Shown: in pieces, positions 45,722 to 56,624 of the stretch
How positions within the stretch are numbered: the first letter of the stretch is position 1
Layout: each line of letters opens with the position of its first letter
From: Desarmillaria ectypa
Lineage: Eukaryota; Basidiomycota; Agaricomycetes; Agaricales; Physalacriaceae
Reading direction: 5' to 3'
Length of the DNA stretch: 64,000 bases
Assembly: GCA_030407005.1 (NCBI GenBank)
Contig: JAUDYN010000004.1
Coordinates: forward strand, 1,736,001-1,800,000
The notes under the pieces: model-generated
What the model was told of the DNA's origin: nothing
The model's database searches: none
Seen by the model: the letters and a program-made list of their open reading frames with translations, nothing else
Position numbers and translations under genes: made by a program

Positions 45722-47439
45722 ATGCGTGCCCGCCACACCACCCACAATTTCCAAGCATTTCCAGTATATTCCTCTGCCTTCATCTCAGACAATGAGCTCG
45801 TTCTAGGCGGCGGCGGCGGTGCCTCGCGCAGTGGTATCAAAAACAAACTGGCACGTACAATACAACACGCGTCATGTGAAACCAGCCATCCTGACCATAC
45901 GTTCAGAGACTGTATCATGTCGGAGAGGACCGCTCTGTAGATGTACTCGATGAGTTCGAGCTCGAGGCAGGAGAAGATGCTCCAATGAGCATGGCGACCA
46001 ATGTTCAGGTCCGTATGGCCAGCACGTTCTCTATTTCAGTTGCTCATTCTTGTTGAGAAACAGTCAAATACCCTCGTATGCGGAGCAAACAGTACCGAAG
46101 AGCTCGTAGCTAAGGGTCAGAATGAAAACTGTCGCGTTTTCGTCATCAAGAACCACAAGTGTGTGACAGTGTCGTCTGGCGTAAGTCTTGTGTTGACTCA
46201 TCATTAGGTTGAACTTTCTTCGAAAGAAAGGGACTTTGGACTCAGAAAGCATGGAGGAATTTCAGGTGCGTTCTCACAGGTACGCTTTTGGTAGGACTAA
46301 CGCCGTCGTCAACACAGAAAATAACAGTTCTATCGGAAGACGGTTCGCTCGTCGCAGCTGCAGGTCCTAACATCGTTTGCCCACCCCTTGTTGTTCGTGT
46401 ATCGCGCATTTGATATTCCTGCGATAGGTCCATCTCATGTCTCTACCTTCGCTAACATTGCATGCGACACCGATTTCTACCGCGAATGAAATATATGATG
46501 TTGCTATCTTCGGGGACACGGTGTGTCCATCTTTACTCTTACTGTTCAGGTATTGATTCCAAATAGATGGTCGTAGTCACTACTAAGGAATTACTGGTCT
46601 ACTCAATCCCATCGAAACAGCAGAAATCATCACCTGCCAAGAACAAGAAGAAGGGCAAGCTAAAGGCGACCACGATACCTGAAATGAAACTCCAGAGAAC
46701 TGTGGAATTTCCCAATTCATTGGACGGTGTCTCGGGAGGCACTTTCCGAAGTGGACGGTATGCACCATCATCCGCACATTTCAAGTAATCTTCACGGTAC
46801 CGAACATAGGTGCCATCCAAAAGATAGCAGTGTTTTCTATACGGCAGTCAACACGACGCCTGTTCGCTCGCGGAAGAGCAAGTCTATGCCGCGGCAGGCC
46901 TTTGTGTGTAAATGGAATACGGATACATGGACTGTTGACAAGTTCCGGAAGATTGGAGACCGTGCGTTGACCTGCTTCGGTGTCAGGTATGTCTTCCTAC
47001 CCTGCTATGGTTTGAGATCGTGATTGATTGTTGTCTGCAGCCCTGACGGGCAATATCTGGGCTTTGGCTCTTCAGACTTGTCCATTGGGCTATTAGATAC
47101 CAATATGTTAACTGTAAGACATTGTTTCCTTCACCAGGCTTTTGTGTGTTCACGCTCCATTCCAGCCTGTCGTGTCTATCCTGAAAGCCCACGAATTCCC
47201 TCCAACGACAATATCATTCAGCCCCAATTCACATCTTTTTGTTTCAGGGAGTGCGGATAATTCTGTTAGGGTCGTAACCGTTCCGGACTCTTCCTCGTCA
47301 TCTTTGTGTGAGTCCTCCGACGCACATCAGTGTGTACGTTATTACTCATACAGGATTATATCTAGCATGGGCCATCATTTTCTTAATTCTCACTGTGCTC
47401 ATGGTGCTACTTGCAGCTGCAGCACAGAAACTACTTTGA
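45722..47439 (+). CDS. SEC12: SEC12/PREB-like ER guanine nucleotide exchange factor
   Basis: ER membrane protein that activates Sar1 to start COPII coat assembly. It starts at 45722 (MRARHTTHNFQAFPVYSSAF). The hallmark loop LGGGGGASRSGIKNKL is followed, across a GC-AG intron (45851-45906), by RLYHVGEDRSVDVLDEFELE. WD40-like blades continue over many small exons: SNTLVCGANSTEELV, VVVTTKELLVYSIPS, SRKSKSMPRQAFVCKWNTD, PDGQYLGFGSSDLSIGLLD, VVSILKAHEFPPTTISFSPN and HLFVSGSADNSVRVV. The C-terminus is a single TM anchor (LAWAIIFLILTVLMVLLAAA) ending QKLL at 47439. The topology (propeller in the cytosol, one C-terminal TM) fits Sec12. It is convergent with TSR4, 244 bases between stops. Not all internal exon limits were fixed. 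Confidence 0.88.
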
Positions 47440-47683
47440 GGTATCTTGTTATATATTTGCGGACACTTCGGCTGCGTGGTATTTATGATACAGATTATTG
47501 TTCTTTCCAACTTCATGAGACCCGACCGGCCCAAATACATTATTCAAATAACGGTAGATAGTCTCTGTGTATGAGAAGTCTTGCCTTTTCTACCAAGGTT
47601 AAAGCAGGCTGTTGTCGCTACGATGCAGCTCAAAAGCGAGAACAGATGCCGATTTAATTCAACTAGAAAACAGTATTTCTGCT

Positions 47684-49228
47684 TTAAACGTCCCACTGTA
47701 CAAGGACGTGCTCCTCCCTCCAAGCTTCCCGGACGTCTTGTCCATTCTCCGTACAGCAGTCTTTTTCACAAGAGAATACCATACAAGTTCCCCAGTCCAT
47801 ACCACGATTGCCGTCACCGCCTTTTAGTGCCTCCTGGACAACCTTCCGCCGTTCCTCATCAGACATGTTCTTCGCCGCGTCCGTCGAGCTATCACGGAGG
47901 ACATTGATAGTATTGGGCATCAGCTGGCATTCGAATACACGTTTAGATTGGCAGTTGGGACAGGGAGGAAGCGACGAAGGGTCGTAGATCCTTTTGGATG
48001 CGGGAACAACCATAAAGTCGGGTTTCGTTACGGGTAGTGGGGGAGTAGTAGGAGTGGGAAATAAGAGGTCGAACACGCTGTCGGTTGAGAATGGCAGTGG
48101 TAAGCCGTTCAGGTCGTAGCTAGAGAAAGGAAGCTAAATGAAGGTGAATAAGAAAGTAAAATATGGTATTTACCGTATACATTGTTCAGCCTCGTGTTTT
48201 ACTCGATTTGAGAATCGCTCGAAGGCATGGTCAACGTCTAAAGAGTTTTCGTATTTTTCGGACCACCCAATGTCCTTGCCCTTCTTTAAATCATCGGTAT
48301 CGTCGACCAGTTGAGCTCCCGAGGGAATTTTGGGTTTCGATTCAGGAGTTATGTACTCGGAAAATGTTTTAAGGTATTGAGGTGGGTAGGAAAGCGTCTG
48401 TTTCCACGGCGAATCTTCTAGTGTAGCAGAGGCCATGGCAGTGAGCAAAGACTGTTCGGACGACGAAGACTCATCGTCCGAATCGCCATCCTCTTCAGAA
48501 GCCTCATGATCTTCTTCGGATGGGGCCTTCGGTGTGACAGGTGTAGCTCTACCAAAAATATGCGATCCAAGGCCAAATGGATTTGGCGCTGCAGAAGCAG
48601 CACTCATCTAGACTGGCCGTCAGCAATGGGTCATGTCAAAGGGGGAAAAAAACACTGTACCGAAAATGGGTTACTGAGAGGCGCTTTCTGCAATTTCTCT
48701 TTCTTCGCTTCAGCTCGGGCTTTCTCTTTCTCTCGCTCCCCCTCCAGTTTTGCAGCATATTCGGCATTATATCGCAAAGCTCTCCAAGCACGTATACTGG
48801 CGGGCGAGGTGAGGATATGCTTGTTGATGCGCCATAATAATACACACCGAAACTCACCTCCCTTCCTTCTTCTGGCATTGCGCCCTTGCGCAGCCCCAGA
48901 TGTACAGCGCCCGATCCATGGGACTGTCTTCAAAAGGGCACCACATCTGGGCGAGAAGTTCCATGGGATTACTGCATACCTTGCACTGCGACGAAGAATA
49001 GGAAGGTTCCGAGACAAGGAATGCCTTCAAACATATTGAGATTCTATTGACAATACATGTGTAGAGCTAACCTACAGGAAGACCACCCAAGCGCGATACA
49101 GCAGCATCGGAAAGATCTGCCTGTGAAGTAATCTGACCATCTGGTACACCTAAGGTTACAGAGGTTTCGATCTCATCGAGGACATCATCGTCAGAGTCTG
49201 ACCAGTCGTTTTCGATGGGAGGAGGCAT
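47684..49228 (-). CDS. TSR4: TSR4/PDCD2-like ribosome-biogenesis protein
   Basis: PDCD2-family protein; yeast Tsr4 is a dedicated chaperone of ribosomal protein uS5 (Rps2), needed for 20S pre-rRNA processing. It starts at 49228 (MPPPIENDWSDSDDDVLDE). Exon 1 gives the family's opening strand (VTLGVPDGQI) and AAVSRLGGLP. The next exon has zinc-binding cysteines: CKVCSNPMELLAQMWCPFED and MDRALYIWGCARAQCQ. After an acidic linker (EEDHEASEEDGDSDDES) the second half reads YPPQYLKTFSEYITPESKP, PASKRIYDPSSLPPCPNCQS, KRVFECQLMPNTINVL and DWGTCMVFSCEKDC. It ends EEHVLVQWDV, as PDCD2 proteins do. Five exons or more. Confidence 0.93.
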
Positions 49229-49677
49229 ATGAAAAGAGAGAAGATAAGCTGGAAAAAGACACCGTCAGTCATCTGTCCCATAAAATGTCAAGAAGTGTGC
49301 AAATTCAGGAAAGCATGAATGGTAAAAATTTTGGGTGTCGTCTTGTTCAACAGAAACCAAGAAACTTGGAACCGATGGCTCAGACTCGTCATCTAAAGAG
49401 CTCATCATGAAAGAAAGAGAAAGAGATATAGTACTCACTGAAAGGGAATAATGGATGGAGCTGAAAGCTTGGTGGGAGAAGAAGGAGGGGCCCCGAAAAA
49501 AAGTTTTGCTAAATACGTGAACAAACAGCGCCGGTCCGGAACCCGATGCCGAGCCTCGGACGAACGTTGGACGCAGACCCTCACCTGCACGAACGCCAAC
49601 AGTGAAGCGAGTTCGCTTCTCGGAAGGCTGAGGCATTCTCTCTTCCTTTCTTTATTCGTTCTCTTACTGGCAATACC
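49229..49677. promoter_or_regulatory. Bidirectional promoter, TSR4 / NIPA-like
   Basis: 449 bases between divergent starts. A minus-strand frame (stop at 49265) crosses it and includes MMSSLDDESEPSVPSF around 49408; this could be an upstream open frame in the TSR4 leader, or chance. No known motif was seen. Confidence 0.45.
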
Positions 49678-51774
49678 ATGGATCCTGGACAACTCTACAT
49701 CAATACGTCGACCGTGATTGGCATTTCAGTCGCGATAGCTGGAAATGTCCTCATTTCATTGGCTCTTAATGTACAAAAGCTCGCGCACAAACGATTAGAC
49801 GCTGAGAAATTATCCTTGCTGAATGATCTGGGGAGAGATGGTACAGCAAAACCTCAGGGCGACGGTCATAGTTATGGTCCAAGTCTCAACGAAAGGGATG
49901 AAGACGAGGAGGTAGCAGTGGTGGGTGTGGTGCGCCCAGATGATGAGTCAGATATCTTTCGATATCCAGAGACGGTTTCGTTGATGCCGTCGAATGGTCA
50001 GACGAACTATGGATCATCTCTTTCCCCCCGAAAACCACACAAACCAAGCTTTGCTGAGTTCTTGTCACGACCTAGGTTTGGGAGAAGACCGAAGGTGTCT
50101 ATGGTGACAGTTCCGGCTGATGTCGTGGTGGATGAAAGCGCGTCGCTTCAACAAAACAAGTTGAATGAGAACGGTCGCACTGAGGAGCTTGAACAGAATG
50201 AAGGCGATTATCTGAGATCCAAGCTTTGGTGAGATTCTTTCGCTCAATCTTGTTGAAAAGAGGCTTATCATTTGATCGTTTAGGTGGTCCGGTTTTCTCC
50301 TCATGAATGTTGGTGAAATAGGTAACTGACTGTCCATACATCGGAATTATCCTCACTTCGATGACTCTTCAGGCAACTTCATATCGTATGCCTGGGCGCC
50401 TGCTTCAGTTGTTGCACCTCTCGGAACTGTAAGCAAGCCGTAATTCAATGTGTTCTTGAGCTCATGACTCTCAAAGTTCGCTCTCATTGCCAACTGTTTC
50501 TTTGCTCCCCTTTTACTCCGAGAACAGTTTCGCAAGGTAGTTATATTTACTCAACCCCGACAATGAAAAGACGCGCTGACCGTAATAAAGCGTGATATAC
50601 TAGGTATACTACTTGCTATCGTTGGGGCTGTAACAGTAGTGCTTGCCTCCAGTTCTTCCGACATACGTCTTGATCCCGACGCGCTGATGAAAGCTATATC
50701 ACAAACTCCGTTCATCGTCTATTCATGCATCTACGCTGCTGGATCAATAATCCTTTCCATTCTATCCGAAGGACCTCTGGGTCGACGATGGGTTACCATC
50801 GACGTAGGCTTATGTGCTCTTTTTGGTGAGTAGATAGGTCGCGTAACATTTATCGTGAATTCAACATGAGAACAGGGGGCTTTACTGTTCTTTCAACAAA
50901 AGCCATATCCACCCTGCTGACGATGCAGTGGATAGAAATGTTCGCAAGCCCTATCACATACCCAGTCATCCTTGTGAGTAACGCGACAGGCACCTAAAGG
51001 ACCCCCCGACTTACGTTTGACAAGGTTCTTGCACTTACAGGCATAGGACAAATCAGATACCTAAATCGTGCCTTGATGAGGTTCGATAGTAAGGTTGATT
51101 GTCTCTTAGGATCCCTTCATGCTTGGCTCTAACCCATCGCCGCAGATCGTTATACCCACTCAGTTTGTTTTGTTCAACCTTTCAGCTATCGTAGGATCTG
51201 CGATACTGTACGGCGACTTCCAAAAGGCATCCTTCCACCAAATTGTTACATTCCTATATGGCTGTTCAGCCACTTTTGCGGGCGTATACATCATCGCACG
51301 GTCACCCTCAGACAACAACGCTTCCGACCAGCCAGAGGAACAAGTCCAGGTAGAAGATGCTCAGAGTGGAAACGCTCCTGAAGACACTCGGTCCCCACGT
51401 GCCAGGCGAGCAACACTCGTACTTCCGTCTCCGAAGGACACTCCGGGTCTAAACCTGAGGCACAGACAAAGTGCTGTCAATCTAATAGGTTTAACGTCAG
51501 CTCAGGTTTGTGACGAGAAGCGGCTTGTGTATTATGACTCTGAATCTCGTTTTCTTAGCATATTTTGTTGGTGCATACACCTCCCCGGGAGCGGGATTTC
51601 GAGCGAGGAACCCCTGTTCCAACGCCAGACTCTTATCAACGACATAGAGCCCAAAGTTGGAGAAGCGATGGTCCACTTGACGTTATTCCCAGGGATAGCA
51701 GCGTTTCTCGCCGACCCCAAGAGGGTGCCCATCGCTCGAGAAGCGGAGGCGAAACACCTCGGTGTGGCGTCTAG
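49678..51774 (+). CDS. NIPA-like magnesium transporter (DUF803)
   Basis: Multi-pass membrane protein of the NIPA/DUF803 family, associated with Mg2+ transport. It starts at 49678 (MDPGQLYINTSTVIGISVAI), with TM1 at GNVLISLALNVQKLAHKRL. A hydrophilic insert of about 130 residues follows, unusual in length but common in fungi. Exons then give WWSGFLLMNVGEIGNFISYA, WAPASVVAPLGT, FALIANCFFAPLLLREQFRK, RDILGILLAIVGAVTVVLAS, TPFIVYSCIYAAGSIILSIL, GGFTVLSTKAISTLLTMQW, TGIGQIRYLNRALMRFD, FVLFNLSAIVGSAILYGDF and TFLYGCSATFAGVYIIARS. The C-tail is Ser/Arg/Pro-rich; after the last intron it reads HILLVHTPPRERDFERG and stops at 51774. The conserved FAPLxLRE and NRAL motifs are present. Magnesium as substrate is inferred from relatives. 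Confidence 0.9.
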
Positions 51775-53280
51775 CTTGGTCTGTTTATGTTATGCCGGAA
51801 TTATCTTTATGAGAAGTCGCGGTGTGTTTCTAAATTTCATTCCACATCATGATCTAACATATGCCTTCATCTAAGGTTTTACTCTAGTTTTTTAAGTTTT
51901 AATCCAGAGATTTTGCAATAGGATCATCATTAATTTGTCCCTCGTGGACTGGCATGTTAACCCCGTAGAGCATCTTACTATTTTAACGATCAGACTCGTT
52001 CTGAAGCGCGCAATCAGCACAATGCATTTGCCTATCCCTTTGAACATCGAAAGGATGATGGTGTACACACAAAAGAATATTGAGATACACAGCGTTTCAA
52101 GATTTCCTCCAGGTAATTGCAGCACCAGCAATGAAAAACAAGTTCAGTTCAATCTCATTTACCTCTTGGAAACCTTTATTGACTGTTCCTGCCTGTGCTG
52201 GAGGTAGCCGTCTTTTCCGACCAAAACCAGCATGGGGCATCAACATCATCACAAACATGGTAGATGTCTTTCTACAGACATTATGGACGGAGGTAAGCCG
52301 TGATATAACGCATAATTGATGATCCGGCGAAGGAAGTCAGCCGCAAGCACCCATGATCACCCAGTAGATAAGGGTCTCTTGGACCAGGTTGATTGCGTAT
52401 CTAGGTATGATATTTGCTGTCTGGGAGAGTTGCGTTAGGCCGCCCATCCTATCTATGGGTGATCCTTTGTTCCCGGGAGAGGTTGGAGTGTTTGGTTGGT
52501 TTCTGTTTGATCAAGCGGGCTGACGTTTTTTTTTATGAACAGATACACGTACTCGAGCTGCTGTGAATGCGGTCCTCGCAGGAGACGCCAAACGCCGCCA
52601 AGGTTTCTCGGTCTCATGTGGCAATCGACAACATGTGTTAATATCTTCTCTTTTTGTGAGAAAGCTACCCGACTGTATGTAGTTAAGCTGCTCGGTCCAG
52701 GTGCTCTTGATCGCCGCATCTTCGTACTTCTGTGATGCTTCCGCTGTGGATATGTTGAGATTCCTTTTGTAGATATTATTTCATCTTTTACTTGGCTTGA
52801 TTTCTAATTACTTGCATTTTGCAAGGTTGATGACTCGATGTAACCTGAGTCTAAGTAAAAATTGCCCTTTCTCCTTTCCATCCCACTTTCGCTCCGTAGG
52901 CGCACGACTTTTCCAAGACGCTCCGCATACATAGCGCAAAACTTTTCTGAATCACTTCCGAGGTCACTCGTCTGACTACCCGCGAGTCATTTGTATAGCT
53001 GTGCGACACCAAGTACCGCAGCGATCTAGTCAGAGCATGCACCCGCGCTAGTCGAGATTCTTGGGGTAAACGCCGATTGCGCAGACCCAATACGCAGTGA
53101 ATGTATATACACTGGCAAAAATGGTTTTGCGTAGTAGGTGCCGTAGCTACTCACGTTGCTTTAGGCGTGGATTGCCAATTTTAGACAGCGCCTAGATGAA
53201 GCACCGATAACACCGCCACACCCCCATATAAAGCTCTTCTTCTCAACCATCACCTCATCACTACAAAGTATAATCTAACC
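51775..53280. other. Intergenic region, 1.5 kb, nothing recognised
   Basis: Both neighbours are on plus. It should contain the NIPA 3' UTR and the cofilin promoter. Just before the cofilin start is a TATA-like CATATAAAG (53225-53233), which suits a highly expressed gene. Short frames show no motif. Confidence 0.45.
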
Positions 53281-53920
53281 ATGGTATGATCTCTTGGATC
53301 CAAGTTGTCGATAATGGTGACCCTTTTGCAGTCTTCTGGAATCGGCGTCAACCCCGAGTGCCTCGCAAAGTACCAGGAACTTAAGCTCGGCAAGAAAACC
53401 AAGTACATCATCTTCGCAATCAACAAGGACAAGACGGAAATTGTCGTGGAGAAGACTTCAGAGTCTTCAAACTACGATGATTTCATTGGTGATCTCCCGG
53501 AGACGGAGTGCAGATGGGCCATATACGACTTTGAGTTCGAGAAAGAGGGTGCGGGCAAACGAAACAAGATTTGCTTCTACTCCTGGTAAGTTTCATTATA
53601 CCCTTATCGTCTGACATCGCGTCGCGTCGTGCTGGCATTATGATCAACAGCAGGGATACTGAATGTTTAGTCGTTGAATCGACACTGATCTCTTTTGATA
53701 AGGTCTCCCGATGATGCGAAGATCAAAGACAAGATGTTGTTTGCGTCGTCCAAAGATGCTCTGCGACGTGCTTTTGTCGGTATCGCTGTAGAGATCCAAG
53801 GGACTGATTTTAGCGAGGTCGCGCATGAGAGTGGTGCGTATTTTACTTGCTGATTGGTCGACCGGCCCTCATTCCACCCCTCTTTTGCCAGTGCTGGATA
53901 AGGCTTCTCGTGGCGCCTAA
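53281..53920 (+). CDS. COF1: Cofilin / actin-depolymerising factor
   Basis: Actin filament severing and depolymerising factor. Four exons (53281-53283, 53332-53585, 53703-53833, 53892-53920) give 138 residues, the normal size. Exon 1 codes for the initiator Met only; the next codons read [20 protein letters not shown], with the regulatory Ser right after Met. The ADF fold continues: [56 protein letters not shown] and [20 protein letters not shown], the long actin-binding helix. The C-terminus is VLDKASRGA. All actin-binding blocks are present. A CATATAAAG box about 50 bases upstream suggests strong expression. Confidence 0.97.
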
Positions 53921-54443
53921 CTTCCTTATTTCTGCTTCCCCTGTTTTTTCGCTATCCATTTATACGCTGTAGTCTATCACTTTATCACCAACCAAGAAGC
54001 GCAGGGGAAATGTAGATAACCATACCAAGTCGGACACCATTCGTTGTTCGTAGGATATAGGATATTAAAGAAACAGATATATTCGAAGGGCGGTCAACCA
54101 CTCAGCCTCGTATATGAAAGCCAATGCCTATTTTTTATCATAAAGGTGCCGACTCACTCTCAGCACTGGCGTTAACCTGAACGAACTGTCAAAAATTTTT
54201 GGTGGATTAATTACTTAGTAGCCTTCCACTTTCTATCCGATTTTGAAGACACCTTGGCGTTTTTACCTCTTACTCCCTCCAGACGTTGCTTCATGTTACG
54301 CAAAGGGCTCTTTTTTTCAAGCCGTACACACATGGGCTGCCTGGCCTGGCCAGTAATTAAATTTTAAATGAAGATTTAGGAATTCCTTAATTGTGAAACA
54401 AACAACGCGACGTGACCTGCTGTTCTATTTGAGTACAACCACC
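53921..54443. other. Intergenic region, cofilin to snurportin
   Basis: About 520 bases, AT-rich in places. It should contain the cofilin 3' UTR and the snurportin promoter. No gene seen. Confidence 0.5.
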
Positions 54444-55993
54444 ATGTCGATCAATGCTCGAAAGATCTCTTTCAAATTGCCCCCGGCAACAATAATAGAT
54501 AATCTGCACTCGCAGCAGGCTCGGAGGTCTAAAGTACATCTAATTATCGCGGTAGAGAGCTAACTAACTAATTATACTGTAGGCCTTGGAGGAGCAGAAA
54601 CGAGTACGCAGCAATCCGCATTTCAAAATATTGGATTCACCTCGTAACACTCTTTACATGACTAGCGGCGCGCTGAAAGGATAGATGCATCAAGACAACT
54701 GGACAGCTTCGCTGATCTTAGTCTCGGCTTGGACGATGAGGACGAGAACGAGGATGACCAAACAGAGGTTGTTCGTGAAGGGGTAGGAGCTTTTGCGGCA
54801 ATGCTTGAGTCAGAGCCTCAACCAATTACTACTGCTCCGAGTGTAGCGCCGCCCCCACAATCAGAGCAAACGAAGAAGAAAAATAAATGGAAACGAAAGG
54901 CAAGAAGAAAACAACAGGATCAGCAACAACAGCAAACCAAAAAGCATGACGAGCCAAACGAGTGGGCGGACAAGTGTATGTATGCGGAGCTGCTAGAGAT
55001 GAACTCAGAAGACCCTTGGACCGGTACTGACGGCCTACCTGATGATCTCGAGACTGGATGGGTCGCCGTCGCGCCTGTTCCTGTCGGCAAGCGATGTCTC
55101 GCAATATCACTCAATAGTAATGGTACAGGTCAGTTCACCAGGTTCCTGAGGACGACCATGTTGATACCAACAATCTTTCTAGCTCCAAACACGATGCTTC
55201 GTTCCAGAGCGCTAGGAAAACCACTTATGGCCCGTTTCCCATCGTCATTACCTCCGAATACTGTTGTGGACTGCATCCTGGACTGCAGTTGGCGAGATAA
55301 TGGCATCTTGCATGTCCTCGATGTTATCAAATGGAAGGGCCAAGATATCGGTGACTGCGAGACACCCTTCAGGTATAACGGTCTTCGTTGTCATCCATTC
55401 GCATATCCTTAAAAGTGCCTTTTGTACAGATTTTGGTGGAGAGATACCCGCCTTGCTGAACTCCCCATCTCACACCCTCCTGCACCGACATCTCCGAGGT
55501 ATCAATCAGGACCTGCTCCATCTAAATATCGTTTCAGCTATCCAACGACGCTACTTCCGATACCCTACCATCAAAACACGTCGCTCGCTAGTTTGAGTAC
55601 TGTCGTTCTTCCTCTTGCTAGATCTTCGCGATCAGTCACTATTGACGTTCCCGTGCTTGCACCCACTGACGTTTCAATGGATATCGACGGAGCTGTCGAA
55701 GGACCATCGATAGTTCATCTTCCTGTAGACATCTATCCTGACGGGATGCTGCTTTACGTGTCAGAAGCTAGTTATGAGTCGGGCACTAGCCCACTGAGTA
55801 GTTGGGTACCCATCAATTCTTTTAATCCTGGTTCGAAGCTGTCAGCATTCAATGCAGAAGCTCCCCTCGATAAATTCCAGAGGTGAGCGGGACATTTTGA
55901 TCAAGAATATATCTGACAAGTGCACATAGGTTGGTGCACCAGCGCATGGAGCGCAAAACCGCTACAATGTCCATAGAAGTGGAGATGTCATAA
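54444..55993 (+). CDS. SNUPN: Snurportin-1-like snRNP import adaptor
   Basis: Adaptor that binds the trimethylguanosine cap of U snRNPs and importin-beta, carrying snRNPs into the nucleus. It starts at 54444 (MSINARKISFKLPPATIIDN), and small exons then give the importin-binding helix region (LHSQQARRSK, ALEEQKRRRAERIDASRQ). A low-complexity Lys/Gln stretch follows (KKKNKWKRKARRKQQDQQQQ). The cap-binding domain reads LETGWVAVAPVPVGKRCLAI, RSRALGKPLMARFPSSLPPN, TVVDCILDCSWRDNGILHVL, DVIKWKGQDIGDCETPFRFW and WRDTRLAEL. The DCETPFRFWW segment is the family signature. A Ser/Pro/Thr-rich part leads to LLYVSEASYESGTSPLSSWV, and the last exon ends VEVEMS-like before TAA at 55991-55993. About seven exons. 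Confidence 0.9.
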
Positions 55994-56624
55994 TCGCTAT
56001 CGTTCACGATTTTTTTTTTCACGCAGGCTGAGGGTATCTGGGCCCAAGTAGTTTGTGCCCCACTGATCTTTACTTACGGAGTTGTGCAATGAAGGCAACA
56101 TCATGATTCAATATTCAACTCGCGTAATTAACATAAACTACTTGCATGAGTATTCAATATGTTGGGATGACATGGCCGATTGCCGCGCGGTGAGCAGCAG
56201 AAACGCTTTAGATCTGTGACAAACGGCATGAGGACTAACAATGAAATTGAGACATGCTTTACTACGAAATTTTGAGGAATGAACGAACAGGTAAGTGAAC
56301 ATGTACAAGAACCTAGCGGTGATCAACTGCTCAGTGCTATGTGGAGTTCGAAACCTCCTGTGATATCAAGCAAGCAGTTGCCCACCGACGCAGTCGGCTA
56401 CCTCGGCTGTGTGGCACATTTGGTGGCGATCGTCGATCGTTGCACCTTCAACTCGAACTTCGACGTGGTTCAAGCTTCAAGGTCGAGACAATCCCCAAGT
56501 CACACACTCTCTGTGACGTCTATTATCAACGGACATTGTGCAGTTTTACTTTCTCCATTGTGCATTTAGCCCAAAATATGCGGCTTAACTTTTAACTTAT
56601 AGCAGCATCCACGCCGGATCTACT
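55994..56624. other. Intergenic region, snurportin to FunK1 remnant
   Basis: About 630 bases. A 96-codon frame (56279-56569) has no known motif. No gene is called. Confidence 0.45.
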
